A DNA stretch of 45,352 nt from Actinomycetota bacterium (GTDB lineage: Bacteria > Actinomycetota > Actinomycetes > S36-B12). This document shows positions 1-8,320 of the stretch, one piece after another. Both the position numbers and the translations under genes were made by a program. Location of the stretch: contig JAQCEO010000011.1 in assembly GCA_027729805.1 (NCBI GenBank), positions 1 to 45,352 of the forward strand, read 5' to 3'. Position 1 is the first letter of the stretch. Every line of letters begins with the position of its first letter. Below the pieces are notes generated by a model. The model did no database searches. It saw only the letters and a program-made list of their open reading frames with translations, and was not told the origin of the DNA.

Positions 1-404
1 CGGGGATGCCCGGTAAATGAGCCCGACATTCCCTTGATGATGCCGATGCTCGGTGCAGCCGCGCCGATACCTGAGATAACTAGGAGTGCACCCATCCAAA
101 TGAATTGCTTTTCGAGTGCGGCCACGGCAGCGAGCACCAGGGCGCCCGCGGTAACAAGGAGACCAAAAACGCTGACGAATCGGTCCGAGGTGCGGTCGGC
201 GATGTGACCCCAGGCGATGACCGCAATTGCCGAGGCAATCCCGGCAAGGCCAAATAGCAACCCGATCGTCGCCGTGTCGAACCCAGCTTGGATATGGATC
301 GCCGGACCAAGCGCTGGTAATCCAAGTTGCAATCCAGAGATGGCGCCTTGGGCAAAAACCGAGGCGACAAGCACGACCCAGGTTTTCCGAAGGGGATGAG
401 TCAC
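1..404 (-). CDS. MFS transporter, N-terminal part (3' end outside window)
   Basis: Reading the minus strand from a GTG at 404 gives about 134 residues of membrane protein with alternating hydrophobic helices: VVLVASVFAQGAISGLQLG, then IGLLFGLAGIASAIAVIAWG, then a polar loop and FGLLVTAGALVLAAVAAL. The loop GHIADRTSDRFVS between helices 2 and 3 fits the major facilitator motif A (G-x-x-x-D-R-x-x-R). The gene starts 4 bases after the stop of the upstream acyl-CoA dehydrogenase on the same strand, so the two are probably co-transcribed. The substrate cannot be told. The start is a choice; the frame stays open a little further upstream, inside the dehydrogenase gene. Confidence 0.75.
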   Translation of the reverse strand, partial: MTHPLRKTWVVLVASVFAQGAISGLQLGLPALGPAIHIQAGFDTATIGLLFGLAGIASAIAVIAWGHIADRTSDRFVSVFGLLVTAGALVLAAVAALEKQFIWMGALLVISGIGAAAPSIGIIKGMSGSFTGHP

Positions 405-408
405 GGAG

Positions 409-1569
409 TTAGTTTGCCGTGAGTAACTGCCTTGCCATCACGACGCGCTGAACCTGATTGGTACCTTCATAGATCTGGGTGATTTTAGCGTCGCGCATCA
501 TGCGCTCGACCGGGTAATCACGGGTGTATCCGTAGCCACCGAGAATCTGCACGGCGTTCGTGGTGACCTCCATGGCGAGATCCGAGGTGAAGCACTTACT
601 GGCGGCGGAGAAGAAGGTTAAGTCGGCATCTTGACGTTCACTGCGCGCGGCAGCCGCATAGGTCAACTGGCGCCCAGCTTCGATGCTCATTGCCATATCG
701 GCGAGCATGAATTGAATCGCCTGCAATTCACTGATGGGCTTGCCAAATTGCACGCGCTCCTTTGCGTAGCCGGTGGCAAAATCCAAGGCGCCCTGCGCGA
801 GGCCAAGGGCCTGGGCGGCGATAGTGATTCGGGTGTGGTCCAAGGTGCGCATCGCCAGCCCGAACCCGTCGCCTACCTCGCCGATTACCCGGTCATCACC
901 TAGTTCGACGTTATCTAGATACACCTCACGCGTTGATGAGCCACGGATACCCAACTTGCGTTCATGGGCACCAAAACTAACCCCGGTATCCTCGCGGTCA
1001 ACGACAAATGCGCTGATGCCATGGCCGGCTCCGCCTGCGGGGTCGGTTACGGCCAAGACGGTGTAGTAGCGGCTCTCACCCGCGTTCGTGATCCATTTCT
1101 TGGCGCCATTTAGTAGCCAGCCAGTGCTGGTGCGCACCGCCTTGGTCGTCATCGCGGCAGCATCCGAACCGGCGGCACTTTCCGAGAGGCAGTAGGACCA
1201 CATATCGGCACCACTTGCCAGCCCTGGCAAGAACACCTGCTTCATGGCCTGCGAACCGGCCAGCAATACCGGCGTTGATCCAAGTTTGTTGACCGCCGGG
1301 ATTAGTGAGGAACTATCGCACACCCGGGCCACCTCTTCAATGATTATGCACACCGCCAGCGCATCGGCCCCCTGACCGCCGTACTCGGCGGGAACATGCG
1401 CGGCGTGCAGGTCGGCGCCAACTAGTGCCGTTAGGGCTTCAGCTGGGAACCGCTCCTGCTCGTCGACTTCGGCTGCCCAGGGGGCGATTTTGTCCTCGGC
1501 CAGCGCCCGCACGGTCGCACGTAACTGGTCGTACTCCTTTGGCAACTGATAAAGATCAAAGGACGTCAT
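409..1569 (-). CDS. acyl-CoA dehydrogenase
   Basis: FAD-dependent alpha,beta-dehydrogenation of an acyl-CoA thioester, in fatty acid or branched-chain catabolism. The 386-residue length is standard for the family. Visible signatures are [10 protein letters not shown] around residues 127-136, the WITNAG strand near 159-164, and the C-terminal block [17 protein letters not shown] (344-360) followed by QIYEGTNQ, in which Glu368 sits at the position of the catalytic base of short/medium-chain acyl-CoA dehydrogenases. The chain-length preference cannot be read from the sequence. It lies just upstream of an MFS transporter on the same strand and is divergent from the FMN reductase gene at 1696. Confidence 0.95.
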   Translation of the reverse strand: MTSFDLYQLPKEYDQLRATVRALAEDKIAPWAAEVDEQERFPAEALTALVGADLHAAHVPAEYGGQGADALAVCIIIEEVARVCDSSSLIPAVNKLGSTPVLLAGSQAMKQVFLPGLASGADMWSYCLSESAAGSDAAAMTTKAVRTSTGWLLNGAKKWITNAGESRYYTVLAVTDPAGGAGHGISAFVVDREDTGVSFGAHERKLGIRGSSTREVYLDNVELGDDRVIGEVGDGFGLAMRTLDHTRITIAAQALGLAQGALDFATGYAKERVQFGKPISELQAIQFMLADMAMSIEAGRQLTYAAAARSERQDADLTFFSAASKCFTSDLAMEVTTNAVQILGGYGYTRDYPVERMMRDAKITQIYEGTNQVQRVVMARQLLTAN

Positions 1570-1695
1570 TGCTTATTCGTACACCATTTGGCCGCAGCCG
1601 TCGCGGTCGGGAGAGCTCGGGGGCCGAGCACCCAACGGCCCTTGGGCCGGTGCTTGGCGATAGCCTCGTATCCTGAGCAAAGGTGGAGTCGGAAA

Positions 1696-2298
1696 ATGGG
1701 TCAGGTAAGTGGTGACACGATCCGGATCGTGGCAATCGGCGGCAGTACGCGCCCGGATTCTTCAAGTGAGCGGGCCTTGCTCGCGGCGGTGCGGGGCGCG
1801 CGAGCCAAAGGTGCCCATGTTGATGTGATTACCAGCCGCGATCTCCTGTTCCCGATTTACGACACCGAGACCACCGATCGTGACCCACTGGCGTTGGCGT
1901 ATTTGGCCAAAGTCGCTCAGGCCGATGGCTTGATCATCGCCAGCCCCAGCTATCACGGAGCCATCAGCGGGATGATGAAAAACGCCCTTGACTACATCGA
2001 GGATCTGCGGGATCGCGAAGGCGGTTACCTGCATGGGATGTCGGTGGGCTGTATTTCGGTGGCCCACGGGTGGCAGGCCACCGTCAGCACCCTGCAGCAA
2101 TTGCGGCAGATCGTCCATGCTCTTCGGGGCTGGCCCACCCCACTTGGTGCCACGGTCAATGCCGGTCTGACCAAGCTCGATGCCCAAGGCAATAGCGATG
2201 ACACCGCGACAGTTGAGCAACTCGAACTGGTCGGCCACCAAGTAGTTGAGTTCGCTAACATGAAACGTCAATCAAAAGCCGGAGCGCAAGTTGATTAA
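1696..2298 (+). CDS. NADPH-dependent FMN reductase family protein
   Basis: A 200-residue flavodoxin-like reductase. IVAIGGSTRPDSSSERAL near the N terminus is the phosphate-binding loop of the FMN_red family (G-S-x-R), and ASPSYHGAISGMMKNALDY is the second conserved block, with the PxYHGxxxGxxKNxLD pattern that contacts flavin and makes the dimer. The frame is open from 1588, but ATG 1696 is preferred: it is preceded by AGGTGGAG (1681-1688) and directly begins the first beta strand. The gene overlaps the following MDMPI-type gene by 8 bases, so the two are translationally coupled. Confidence 0.9.
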   Translation: MGQVSGDTIRIVAIGGSTRPDSSSERALLAAVRGARAKGAHVDVITSRDLLFPIYDTETTDRDPLALAYLAKVAQADGLIIASPSYHGAISGMMKNALDYIEDLRDREGGYLHGMSVGCISVAHGWQATVSTLQQLRQIVHALRGWPTPLGATVNAGLTKLDAQGNSDDTATVEQLELVGHQVVEFANMKRQSKAGAQVD

Positions 2299-2995
2299 CA
2301 CCGCCCAACTTGAGCAGCAGACCGAGTTACTAATTTCGACGCTCAACGCGATGCAGGCCGCGCAAGTTGGTGAGCCCAGTTTGCTGCCTGATTGGTCACG
2401 TGGGCACGTGCTTGCACATATTGACGGCAATGCCCGCGGGCTGGCCCGCTTGGTGCGTTGGGCCCTTGATGGCAATCGCCGCGATATGTACATCTCACCG
2501 GAAGTGCGTGAAGGCGATATCCAACTCCATGCGGCGCGCAGTCTGGACCAACATCAACTTGCGATTACCCAATCGGCAGAGCAATTTGCTGATGAGTTCG
2601 CCATGCTCAGCGCTGACCAACTAGAAATTGAAGTCCAATTGCGGGACGGCCGTCTTGTCAAAGCCGGAAGTTTGCTCAAGTTGCGCCTACAGGAGGTGGC
2701 GATCCACCACCTCGACCTTGACTTAGCGGGCACATTTGAGCCGGAGCAGTGGCCTGCGACCATGGTCGATCAGTTGTTGCCGGAAGCAGCCCGGGATTTC
2801 CAACGCCGTGGTGAGCTGCCAGTTGGCTGGCTCCAAAGCACCGATGGCACCAGGTACGAAATCGACCCGAACTCGAAAATCGAAGTCGCCGGCTCGGCGC
2901 CGCAGCTTTTGGCTTGGCTCCTGGGCCGGAGCGATGGCGGCGTACTTGAGTTAACCGGCGCGGCCCGGCTCCCGCTGGTGCCAAGTTGGCGCTAA
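2291..2995 (+). CDS. maleylpyruvate isomerase (MDMPI) family mycothiol-dependent enzyme
   Basis: A 234-residue protein starting at TTG. The N-terminal half is a DinB-like four-helix domain: PSLLPDWSRGHVLAHIDGNA fits the MDMPI_N pattern (sl.pgWtrghVlaHl..na), with the His of VLAHI and the later HHLDLDL supplying the usual metal ligands. The C-terminal part (from about residue 150) is the small alpha/beta domain ending in a LAWLLGRSDGG segment typical of these proteins. Family members use mycothiol, the actinobacterial thiol, or act as metal-dependent hydrolases; the substrate is unknown here. It overlaps the FMN reductase gene by 8 bases. Confidence 0.85.
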   Translation: MINTAQLEQQTELLISTLNAMQAAQVGEPSLLPDWSRGHVLAHIDGNARGLARLVRWALDGNRRDMYISPEVREGDIQLHAARSLDQHQLAITQSAEQFADEFAMLSADQLEIEVQLRDGRLVKAGSLLKLRLQEVAIHHLDLDLAGTFEPEQWPATMVDQLLPEAARDFQRRGELPVGWLQSTDGTRYEIDPNSKIEVAGSAPQLLAWLLGRSDGGVLELTGAARLPLVPSWR

Positions 2996-3075
2996 TGGCA
3001 CTAAGCGCCCTAAAAGTCTCCGGCACTGAAGCAGCGGTTCCCTTCTCGGCGCGATCTATATGCGGGGTTCGACTT

Positions 3076-3246
3076 ATGTGCACCGACGACTTCGGTATCG
3101 ATGACGATCAATGGCCCAGCGCCGGCGGCAATGTTTTCGCGGCGTTGATGGAGGCGGTGCAAACCTGCTCCTTGGGTCAGATCAGTTCGGCTTTCTTCGA
3201 GGTGGGTGGGCAGTACCGCCGGCCGCAATGTCTGACGTACTATTAG
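3076..3246 (+). CDS. possible small protein of 56 residues
   Basis: The 254 bases between the MDMPI gene and the secreted-protein gene hold one open frame with codon use similar to its neighbours, from ATG 3076 to TAG 3246 (the frame is open from 2986). The product has an acidic start ([14 protein letters not shown]) and an amphipathic centre but no recognisable family, and no good ribosome-binding site. It may be a small gene, the decayed end of a larger one, or chance. Confidence 0.25.
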   Translation: MCTDDFGIDDDQWPSAGGNVFAALMEAVQTCSLGQISSAFFEVGGQYRRPQCLTYY

Positions 3247-3249
3247 GCC

Positions 3250-4182
3250 GTGACATCACAGCCCGCCACTAGCTCATCAAAATCCGTTAAGGCCAGGTTG
3301 GTCGCAGCCGGTGCAGTCGCCGCGCTCACTGCGGCTGCGATCGCACCAGGCCTTGCTACCCCAGCGCTAGCCGCCGCCTCGCCGTACGACATCAACGAGT
3401 CGGTTAAATCCTGGGGCAGAGCGGCAGCCATGCTGGGCACCGCTGGGTCACTGTGGGAGCCGGCGAACACTGCTGGGTTACGCCGCACCAGCAAGGTCGG
3501 TGTTATCAGTGACAATCTGGTGATAACAAGTGGCGTCGTAACAGGTGGCGATACTTTCGCGGGTGCCACCTACGGCCGGCCGGCCAAGGGATTCCAACTA
3601 TCCGAGAAGTGGGCCGAGACCGGATTTGCCGCCGAACCCGCACCTTCGACTAGTTTGGCCAAGGTCGGCAATGTCAAGATCAAGCTCGGGGAGCCGGGCA
3701 CCCAGATCATCCTGACCGCGCAGGTCTATGCGAATTGCTTCAAGCAGCCGACTAACGCCAACCCCAAGGAAGTACCAGCAAGTTACCGCTGCAAGAAAAG
3801 TGAGGTGTTGGCCAGCGGTGGGTTGCTCGAGATGACGGCCAAACCGCCATCAACCATGACGGCCCCGGGTGACACCAGCATTGTCATTGATTCAACCGGC
3901 CTGACCTACGACCAACTGGTTGCCATCGCGTCGAGTTTGACGCAGGTCGGACCGAACCCAAATGCGGCGGCCGGTTCAGCGCAACTGCGGGCGGTCTGCC
4001 GGCAGATGGTGACCGATAAGTTGACATTTGCGGCCGCGAATAAATTGGCACAGGCCAACGGCTATACCGCCCGGTTGGCCAGTGTTAATGGTGAATCGCA
4101 GATGTTGACTATGGACTTTCGGCTTGATCGAATGAATCTGTCGACAGTTAGTAATGCTGTCACCGAGTGCACCTACGGTTAA
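3250..4182 (+). CDS. secreted protein of unknown function
   Basis: A 310-residue product with GTG start. Residues 1-42 form an unusually long but clear Sec signal: a polar, basic n-region (SSSKSVKAR), a hydrophobic core AAGAVAALTAAAIAPGLA and a probable cleavage after ALAA. The mature part has four Cys residues (NCFKQP, YRCKKS, AVCRQM, TECTYG), which could form two disulfides outside the membrane. A mid segment reads like beta-rich extracellular sequence (VGNVKIKLGEPGTQIILTAQ). I do not recognise the family. Downstream is the convergent tRNA-His gene. Confidence 0.8.
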   Translation: MTSQPATSSSKSVKARLVAAGAVAALTAAAIAPGLATPALAAASPYDINESVKSWGRAAAMLGTAGSLWEPANTAGLRRTSKVGVISDNLVITSGVVTGGDTFAGATYGRPAKGFQLSEKWAETGFAAEPAPSTSLAKVGNVKIKLGEPGTQIILTAQVYANCFKQPTNANPKEVPASYRCKKSEVLASGGLLEMTAKPPSTMTAPGDTSIVIDSTGLTYDQLVAIASSLTQVGPNPNAAAGSAQLRAVCRQMVTDKLTFAAANKLAQANGYTARLASVNGESQMLTMDFRLDRMNLSTVSNAVTECTYG

Positions 4183-4200
4183 CCCCTCGACGCCATATCG

Positions 4201-4273
4201 GGTGCCCGACGGGATTCGAACCCGCAACATCAGCCACCACAAGGCTGCGCTCTACCGTTGAACTACGAGCACC
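4201..4273 (-). tRNA. tRNA-His (GTG)
   Basis: The minus strand folds into a full cloverleaf: acceptor GTGCTCG with CGGGCAC, anticodon stem CAGCC/GGCTG around the loop TTGTGGT (anticodon GTG), and T loop TTCGAAT. The extra G at position -1, opposite C73, is present as expected of histidine tRNAs. CCA is not encoded. It lies next to the oligoribonuclease gene on the same strand. Confidence 0.95.
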
Positions 4274-4320
4274 ATGCGGGCCAAGAACCCAGTTGCCGGG
4301 GCTTTGCCTGCCCGCAGAAT

Positions 4321-4968
4321 CTAGCAGCCGACCGGCCCGGCTCCGGAATCGAGGTGTGTAGCCGCGCCATGGTCAACAACGTGGCTTTGGCCCAGGGCTT
4401 TTACGGCGACTGAATCTGGTCCGGGTTGGGCGACGAACACCGCATCACGGTAGTAGCGCAGTTCGGCTATCGACTCGCGGATGTCAGCCAGCGCTCGGTG
4501 GTTACCAGTTTTGTCGGGTGCACCAAAGTAAACGCGCGGGTACCAGCGGCGAGTGAGCTCCTTGATACTTGACACATCTATTAGGCGATAGTGCAAATAG
4601 GAGTCTAGTTCGGGCAGATATTTGGCCAGAAAGCCCCGGTCTACGTACACGCTCGAACCTGCGAGCTGCGCCTTGCCGGCCTCCGGCACATGCTTTTGGA
4701 TATAGGCAAAGACTTGCCGCTGAGCATCGGCCAGGGTGGTGCCGCTCGGTATCTCATCGATCAGGCCCGAAGTCTTGTGCATGTTGACGACGAATTCATC
4801 CATCGCGGCAAGCGGCTCGGGATTGGCTTTGACGACTACCTCGATACCTTCATCGAGTTCGGTGAGGTCGGCCTCGGTCACAATGCAGGCGATTTCGACT
4901 ATCTCGTCAGTTTCGAGGTCAAGCCCGGTCATCTCAAGGTCAATCCAAACTATGCGATCATTAGCCAT
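4321..4968 (-). CDS. orn: oligoribonuclease
   Basis: A 3'-5' exoribonuclease of the DEDDh family that finishes RNA decay by hydrolysing 2-5-mers and also degrades pGpG from cyclic-di-GMP. The 215-residue product starts with VWIDLEMTGLD, whose Asp10 and Glu12 are the first two metal-binding acids (Exo I). SSVYVDRGFLAKYLPEL is Exo II, and NHRALADIRESI is Exo III with the catalytic His and last Asp. The C-terminal 30 residues are a non-conserved tail. A divergent promoter region (4969-5172) separates it from plsC-like 5173. The tRNA-His gene lies directly downstream, an arrangement also found in mycobacteria, as far as I recall. Confidence 0.95.
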   Translation of the reverse strand: MANDRIVWIDLEMTGLDLETDEIVEIACIVTEADLTELDEGIEVVVKANPEPLAAMDEFVVNMHKTSGLIDEIPSGTTLADAQRQVFAYIQKHVPEAGKAQLAGSSVYVDRGFLAKYLPELDSYLHYRLIDVSSIKELTRRWYPRVYFGAPDKTGNHRALADIRESIAELRYYRDAVFVAQPGPDSVAVKALGQSHVVDHGAATHLDSGAGPVGC

Positions 4969-5172
4969 GTCCTTACTCTACTGAGTGACTCGCAAGCTAC
5001 TGAGCGACCCAGTTAACGATATCGGGCGAGCAGATGTTGCCTACCAATCACTCTTCATCGGTGGTGCACTACTGACCAACCCACTCATCCTGCGGAGGCG
5101 AAGGTCAGGAGAAATTGGCAGATCCAGACCGGATAGCTCATGATTGGCGCAATTAGCAGATAATCTGCCCCT

Positions 5173-5976
5173 GTGACCGACATTGTTTATCCGCCCATCG
5201 TCTTCACCGCCAAAACTCTTTTTAAAGTCTTGGGTATCCGGTTTGACATCGTTGGCTCCGAGTACCTGCCCCGGGTTGGCGGCGCAGTCATTGCCATCAA
5301 CCACACCAGTTATCTGGATTTCGCCCTTTCTGGTATCCCGGCCGATCGCGTTGGCCACCGGCTGGTGCGCTTCATGGCAAAGGATGGCATCTTCAAGCAT
5401 CCAATTGCCGGCCCACTGATGCGCGGGATGCATCACATCCCGGTCGATCGGAATGCTGGCTCACAGGCATTTCGCGATGCCGTGCGCGCCTTGAAAGACG
5501 GTGAACTGGTTGGGGTTTTCCCCGAGGCCACCATGAGCCGCTCGATGGAAATAAAGGAAATAAAAAGCGGTGCGATGCGAATGGCCGCGGCGGCCCAAGT
5601 GCCGTTACTCCCGATGATCGTTTTTGGTGGTGCCAGAATACTGAGTTACGGGCGCAAGGATCTAACGCGCGGACGCACCGTGGCAATGACAATCGGTGCA
5701 CCAATGCACCCAACTCGCAGAGATGATGCCGAGGTTGCCAATGAGCAATTGCATCAGCAACTCCAGCAATTACTTGATGCGACAATTGATCGGTATCCGA
5801 AGCCAACGCCGAAGGAACTCGCGGCTACCGATGGTCCTTGGTGGCTGCCGGCTCGGCGCGGGGGAACCGCGCCAACTTTGACCGAAGCCGAAGCCATCGA
5901 AACGCGGGTGCGCGCTGAGCGCGCTGCCCGCAAGGCACCGGTGGAAAAGGAAGAGCAGCCGAGCGAGGGTTCTTGA
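5173..5976 (+). CDS. 1-acyl-sn-glycerol-3-phosphate acyltransferase (PlsC family)
   Basis: Transfers an acyl chain to lysophosphatidate or a related acceptor at the inner membrane face. The motif INHTSYLD gives the catalytic HX4D pair (His44, Asp49). FMAKDGIFKHPIAG is block II, and VGVFPEATMSRS (about 113-124) is the FPEGTRS-type block III, with Ala replacing Gly. A Pro in the segment VPLLPMIVFGG marks block IV. At 267 residues the protein has a basic/acidic C-terminal extension (RAERAARKAPVEKEEQPSEG) not needed for catalysis. It starts at GTG and is followed 3 bases later by the sulfotransferase-like gene, so both are in one operon. Confidence 0.92.
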   Translation: MTDIVYPPIVFTAKTLFKVLGIRFDIVGSEYLPRVGGAVIAINHTSYLDFALSGIPADRVGHRLVRFMAKDGIFKHPIAGPLMRGMHHIPVDRNAGSQAFRDAVRALKDGELVGVFPEATMSRSMEIKEIKSGAMRMAAAAQVPLLPMIVFGGARILSYGRKDLTRGRTVAMTIGAPMHPTRRDDAEVANEQLHQQLQQLLDATIDRYPKPTPKELAATDGPWWLPARRGGTAPTLTEAEAIETRVRAERAARKAPVEKEEQPSEGS

Positions 5977-5979
5977 TTC

Positions 5980-7059
5980 ATGCGTGAACTGATCTTGCAT
6001 ATTGGTAGGGCCAAGACTGGTACAACCACCTGGCAAGTGCTGGTGGCGCTGAACCGCCAGGTGCTCGAATCAGTTGGGCTTAACATCCCGCAGTTTTTCC
6101 GTGGCGATAATCACGGCGAACTTGCAGCCGCGTTCACTAACCAGCCCGGCCGACTTGGTCGGGGGTTTGCGGTCGAAAGCCTTGAAGATCAGGTCGAACT
6201 GCAGGGCAAACTCCAGAAGAAACTCGAACGTGATTTAATCGATGGTAGGTGGCTGTTCACCAGTGAGCACCTTTCGACGCGGCTTCGCTCTTCTGAGGAA
6301 GTTGACTCCCTTTATGCATTTCTCACAGGCCACTTTGACCAGATCAAGGTGTTCGCCTATGTGCGTAGACCCGATGACTTAGCGCCGAGTGCGTTTGCGG
6401 AAACAATCAAGGCTGGTCGCACCCATGGCTTCAATCGAAAATACGTGCTGTCGGCGCGGGCTTTCTTCGACCACGCGGAGTTCGCGCAAAGGTGGGAGCG
6501 CCCGAGGCGCAGTGACATCACCTTTACCCTTCGCCCCTATTTGCGCGAAGGGCACCTCGACGATATGTGGCAAACACTGTTCAGACTGGCCGGGGCCCGG
6601 CCGCCACTTCCGCAATTGGTAGCACCACCGGCCCCGGCGAATGAGTCACTTTCGGCCTCGGCGCTGCGTTATCTGCAGGAGGTAAACCCGCTGGTGCCCG
6701 ACGGGGCGTTGACCAACCGCAATCGCCGGGCCCTGATCGCCGCCTTGGCAGGTGTCCCCGGGGCGAGTCTTTTATTGGCCCCTATTGTCGCTGCGACCCT
6801 GGGTTCGGAGGGGCTACTAACCGGTGGTTTGCACGAGGGCGATTTCGCCGGGGATCCCCGGTGGCAGGAGTGGTTTTCTGCGGCGCCGGCGGCCACCGGA
6901 GACTGGCCACGACTCAGTGCTGATGAGCGGGTTGAGTTCGCGGAGCGTTGTGCGGTGGCCGGGGTAGCTTTTAATTCCGAGTCCGTAGCTGCGACCACCA
7001 AGCCCGATGCGGCCTTGGGGGCTATCCGTCGGGCAGCGATTCGATTAACGCGGCGGTAA
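5980..7059 (+). CDS. sulfotransferase-like P-loop protein
   Basis: The N terminus ELILHIGRAKTGTTTWQ carries the (H)xGxxKTGTT(S/T) loop that binds the 5'-phosphosulfate of PAPS in sulfotransferases. FAYVRRPDDLAPSAF about 115 residues later matches the 3'-phosphate-binding segment (yvRnPxdrxxSxy). The protein has 359 residues; the last 130 are variable and Ala/Gly-rich. The acceptor is unknown: a carbohydrate or glycolipid would fit, given the operon with an acyltransferase 3 bases upstream. A transfer function is inferred from the loop motifs only. Confidence 0.75.
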   Translation: MRELILHIGRAKTGTTTWQVLVALNRQVLESVGLNIPQFFRGDNHGELAAAFTNQPGRLGRGFAVESLEDQVELQGKLQKKLERDLIDGRWLFTSEHLSTRLRSSEEVDSLYAFLTGHFDQIKVFAYVRRPDDLAPSAFAETIKAGRTHGFNRKYVLSARAFFDHAEFAQRWERPRRSDITFTLRPYLREGHLDDMWQTLFRLAGARPPLPQLVAPPAPANESLSASALRYLQEVNPLVPDGALTNRNRRALIAALAGVPGASLLLAPIVAATLGSEGLLTGGLHEGDFAGDPRWQEWFSAAPAATGDWPRLSADERVEFAERCAVAGVAFNSESVAATTKPDAALGAIRRAAIRLTRR

Positions 7060-7085
7060 TCGGTTACGGTTTGGGTTTACCGCCG
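7051..7085 (+). terminator. inverted repeat at the end of the acyltransferase/sulfotransferase operon
   Basis: CGGCGGTAA (7051-7059) and TTACCGCCG (7077-7085) form a perfect 9-bp stem around a 17-base loop. The left arm contains the stop codon of the sulfotransferase-like gene. No T-run follows, so this may be a processing or attenuating hairpin instead of a true intrinsic terminator. Confidence 0.4.
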
Positions 7086-7100
7086 ACCTCAGGAGCCAAA

Positions 7101-7403
7101 ATGAGCAGCGTCATCGAATACACAATGCACGTGAAGCCCGGTGCGTACGAGACTGTGATGGCGGCATATGTTGATTTCGCTGATCGATTTGGCGAGCGAA
7201 ACCCGTCCGAAGACTTAATCCTTGTTACCGGGGATCCAGCGACGGGTGTGATTCGAGGCATCGGGGTTTTCTTGTCCGACGAGGAAGCGGCGGATGTGGT
7301 CAGCGCCGGCTTGTTCGTTGACTTCCGCGCTAGCGTCGCCGATTTACTAACAGCGGTTCCCGTCCGAGTCGATCTCGAACTGGTGCATGTCTTCGTTAAG
7401 TAA
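7101..7403 (+). CDS. 100-residue conserved protein, paralogue of the gene at 42252-42554
   Basis: ATG 7101 is preceded by AGGAG (7091-7095). The product aligns end to end and without gaps with the 100-residue protein encoded at 42252-42554; I count about 41 identical positions by hand, including VKPG at 11-14, GD at 44-45 and RGIGV at 52-56. The pattern (VIEYTMHVKPGAYE, a helix, LILVTGD, GVIRGIGVF, a helix, then VDLELVHVF) resembles a single-domain dimeric alpha/beta barrel (ABM/EthD-like), but that is a fold guess. No catalytic residue can be named. It is a stand-alone unit between the sulfotransferase-like gene and the convergent methyltransferase. Confidence 0.75.
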   Translation: MSSVIEYTMHVKPGAYETVMAAYVDFADRFGERNPSEDLILVTGDPATGVIRGIGVFLSDEEAADVVSAGLFVDFRASVADLLTAVPVRVDLELVHVFVK

Positions 7404-7430
7404 CTAGAGCTGCCATCGTCCGACGTGGGA

Positions 7431-8261
7431 TCATAATCGCGGCTGATTTTCGGGCTTGGTGAGCGCCCAGAAAACCACCGCAGATGCCGCCGCGACATTT
7501 AGTGAATCAACCCCACCTTGCATTGGAATACTTACTGACAAGTCCGCTTCGGCCGCCACTTGGTTGGTCAGTCCGGCACCTTCGGTTCCAAAAACTAGGG
7601 CTAGGCGCTCGGGTAGGTCAATCGCAAACTGGCGCAGATCGACATTGTTCTTGCCCAGCGGGGAGATCGCTGCAATGGTGAACCCGATGCCGCGCAAGTG
7701 ATCAAGGCCCGTTGGCCAGTCTGCGATCCGGGTCCAGGGGATTTGAAATACGGTACCCATCGACACGCGCACACTCCGGCGATAAAGCGGGTCGGCGCAA
7801 CGTGGCGTGACGAGCACCGCATCGATGCCTAGAGCGGCTGCGGATCTGAAGATGGCTCCGACATTGGTGTGGTTGACCAAATCCTCGAGAATCACGATGC
7901 GGTGGGCTTGATGCGCAATCTCGAGGACAGTTGGCAGTGCCGGCCGATGCATAGCGGCCAAGGCGCCGCGGTGCACATGGAACCCGGTGACAGCTTCGAG
8001 CAATGCCGGCTCACCCACAAGTACCTCGGTTTCACCGGGTACCGATTCGAGGACGTCAGCCATTTCATCAAGCCAGCGTCGATCCATGAGAATTGAACGT
8101 GGTCGGTGCCCGGCCTCCAGCGCACGGCGGATGATGTAGGCGCTCTCGGCGATGTAGATGCCCATATCGGGTTCATGGCGTGAGCGCAGGGTGACATCCG
8201 TCAAAGAAACGTAATCGGCAAGTCTTGGGTCGAGGACGTCGTCGACTTCAAAGATTGCCAC
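7431..8261 (-). CDS. TrmH/SpoU family RNA 2'-O-methyltransferase
   Basis: A SAM-dependent ribose methyltransferase with the alpha/beta-knot (SPOUT) fold. All three SpoU motifs are visible: VNHTNVGAIFRSAA (motif 1 with the N-x-G-x-x-x-R pattern), LALVFGTEGAGL (motif 2) and IPMQGGVDSLNVAAASAV (motif 3), the last two forming the SAM-binding knot. About 110 N-terminal residues form the substrate-binding extension. The length of 276 residues is normal. Start is GTG 8261. The RNA target (rRNA or tRNA) cannot be assigned from sequence. It is divergent from the acetolactate decarboxylase gene. Confidence 0.92.
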   Translation of the reverse strand: MAIFEVDDVLDPRLADYVSLTDVTLRSRHEPDMGIYIAESAYIIRRALEAGHRPRSILMDRRWLDEMADVLESVPGETEVLVGEPALLEAVTGFHVHRGALAAMHRPALPTVLEIAHQAHRIVILEDLVNHTNVGAIFRSAAALGIDAVLVTPRCADPLYRRSVRVSMGTVFQIPWTRIADWPTGLDHLRGIGFTIAAISPLGKNNVDLRQFAIDLPERLALVFGTEGAGLTNQVAAEADLSVSIPMQGGVDSLNVAAASAVVFWALTKPENQPRL

Positions 8262-8320
8262 GCCATGATTGTGTCATCTTGGCTTACTGCACAATGTGGG
8301 TAGTTATTTTGGTTGGAGCC

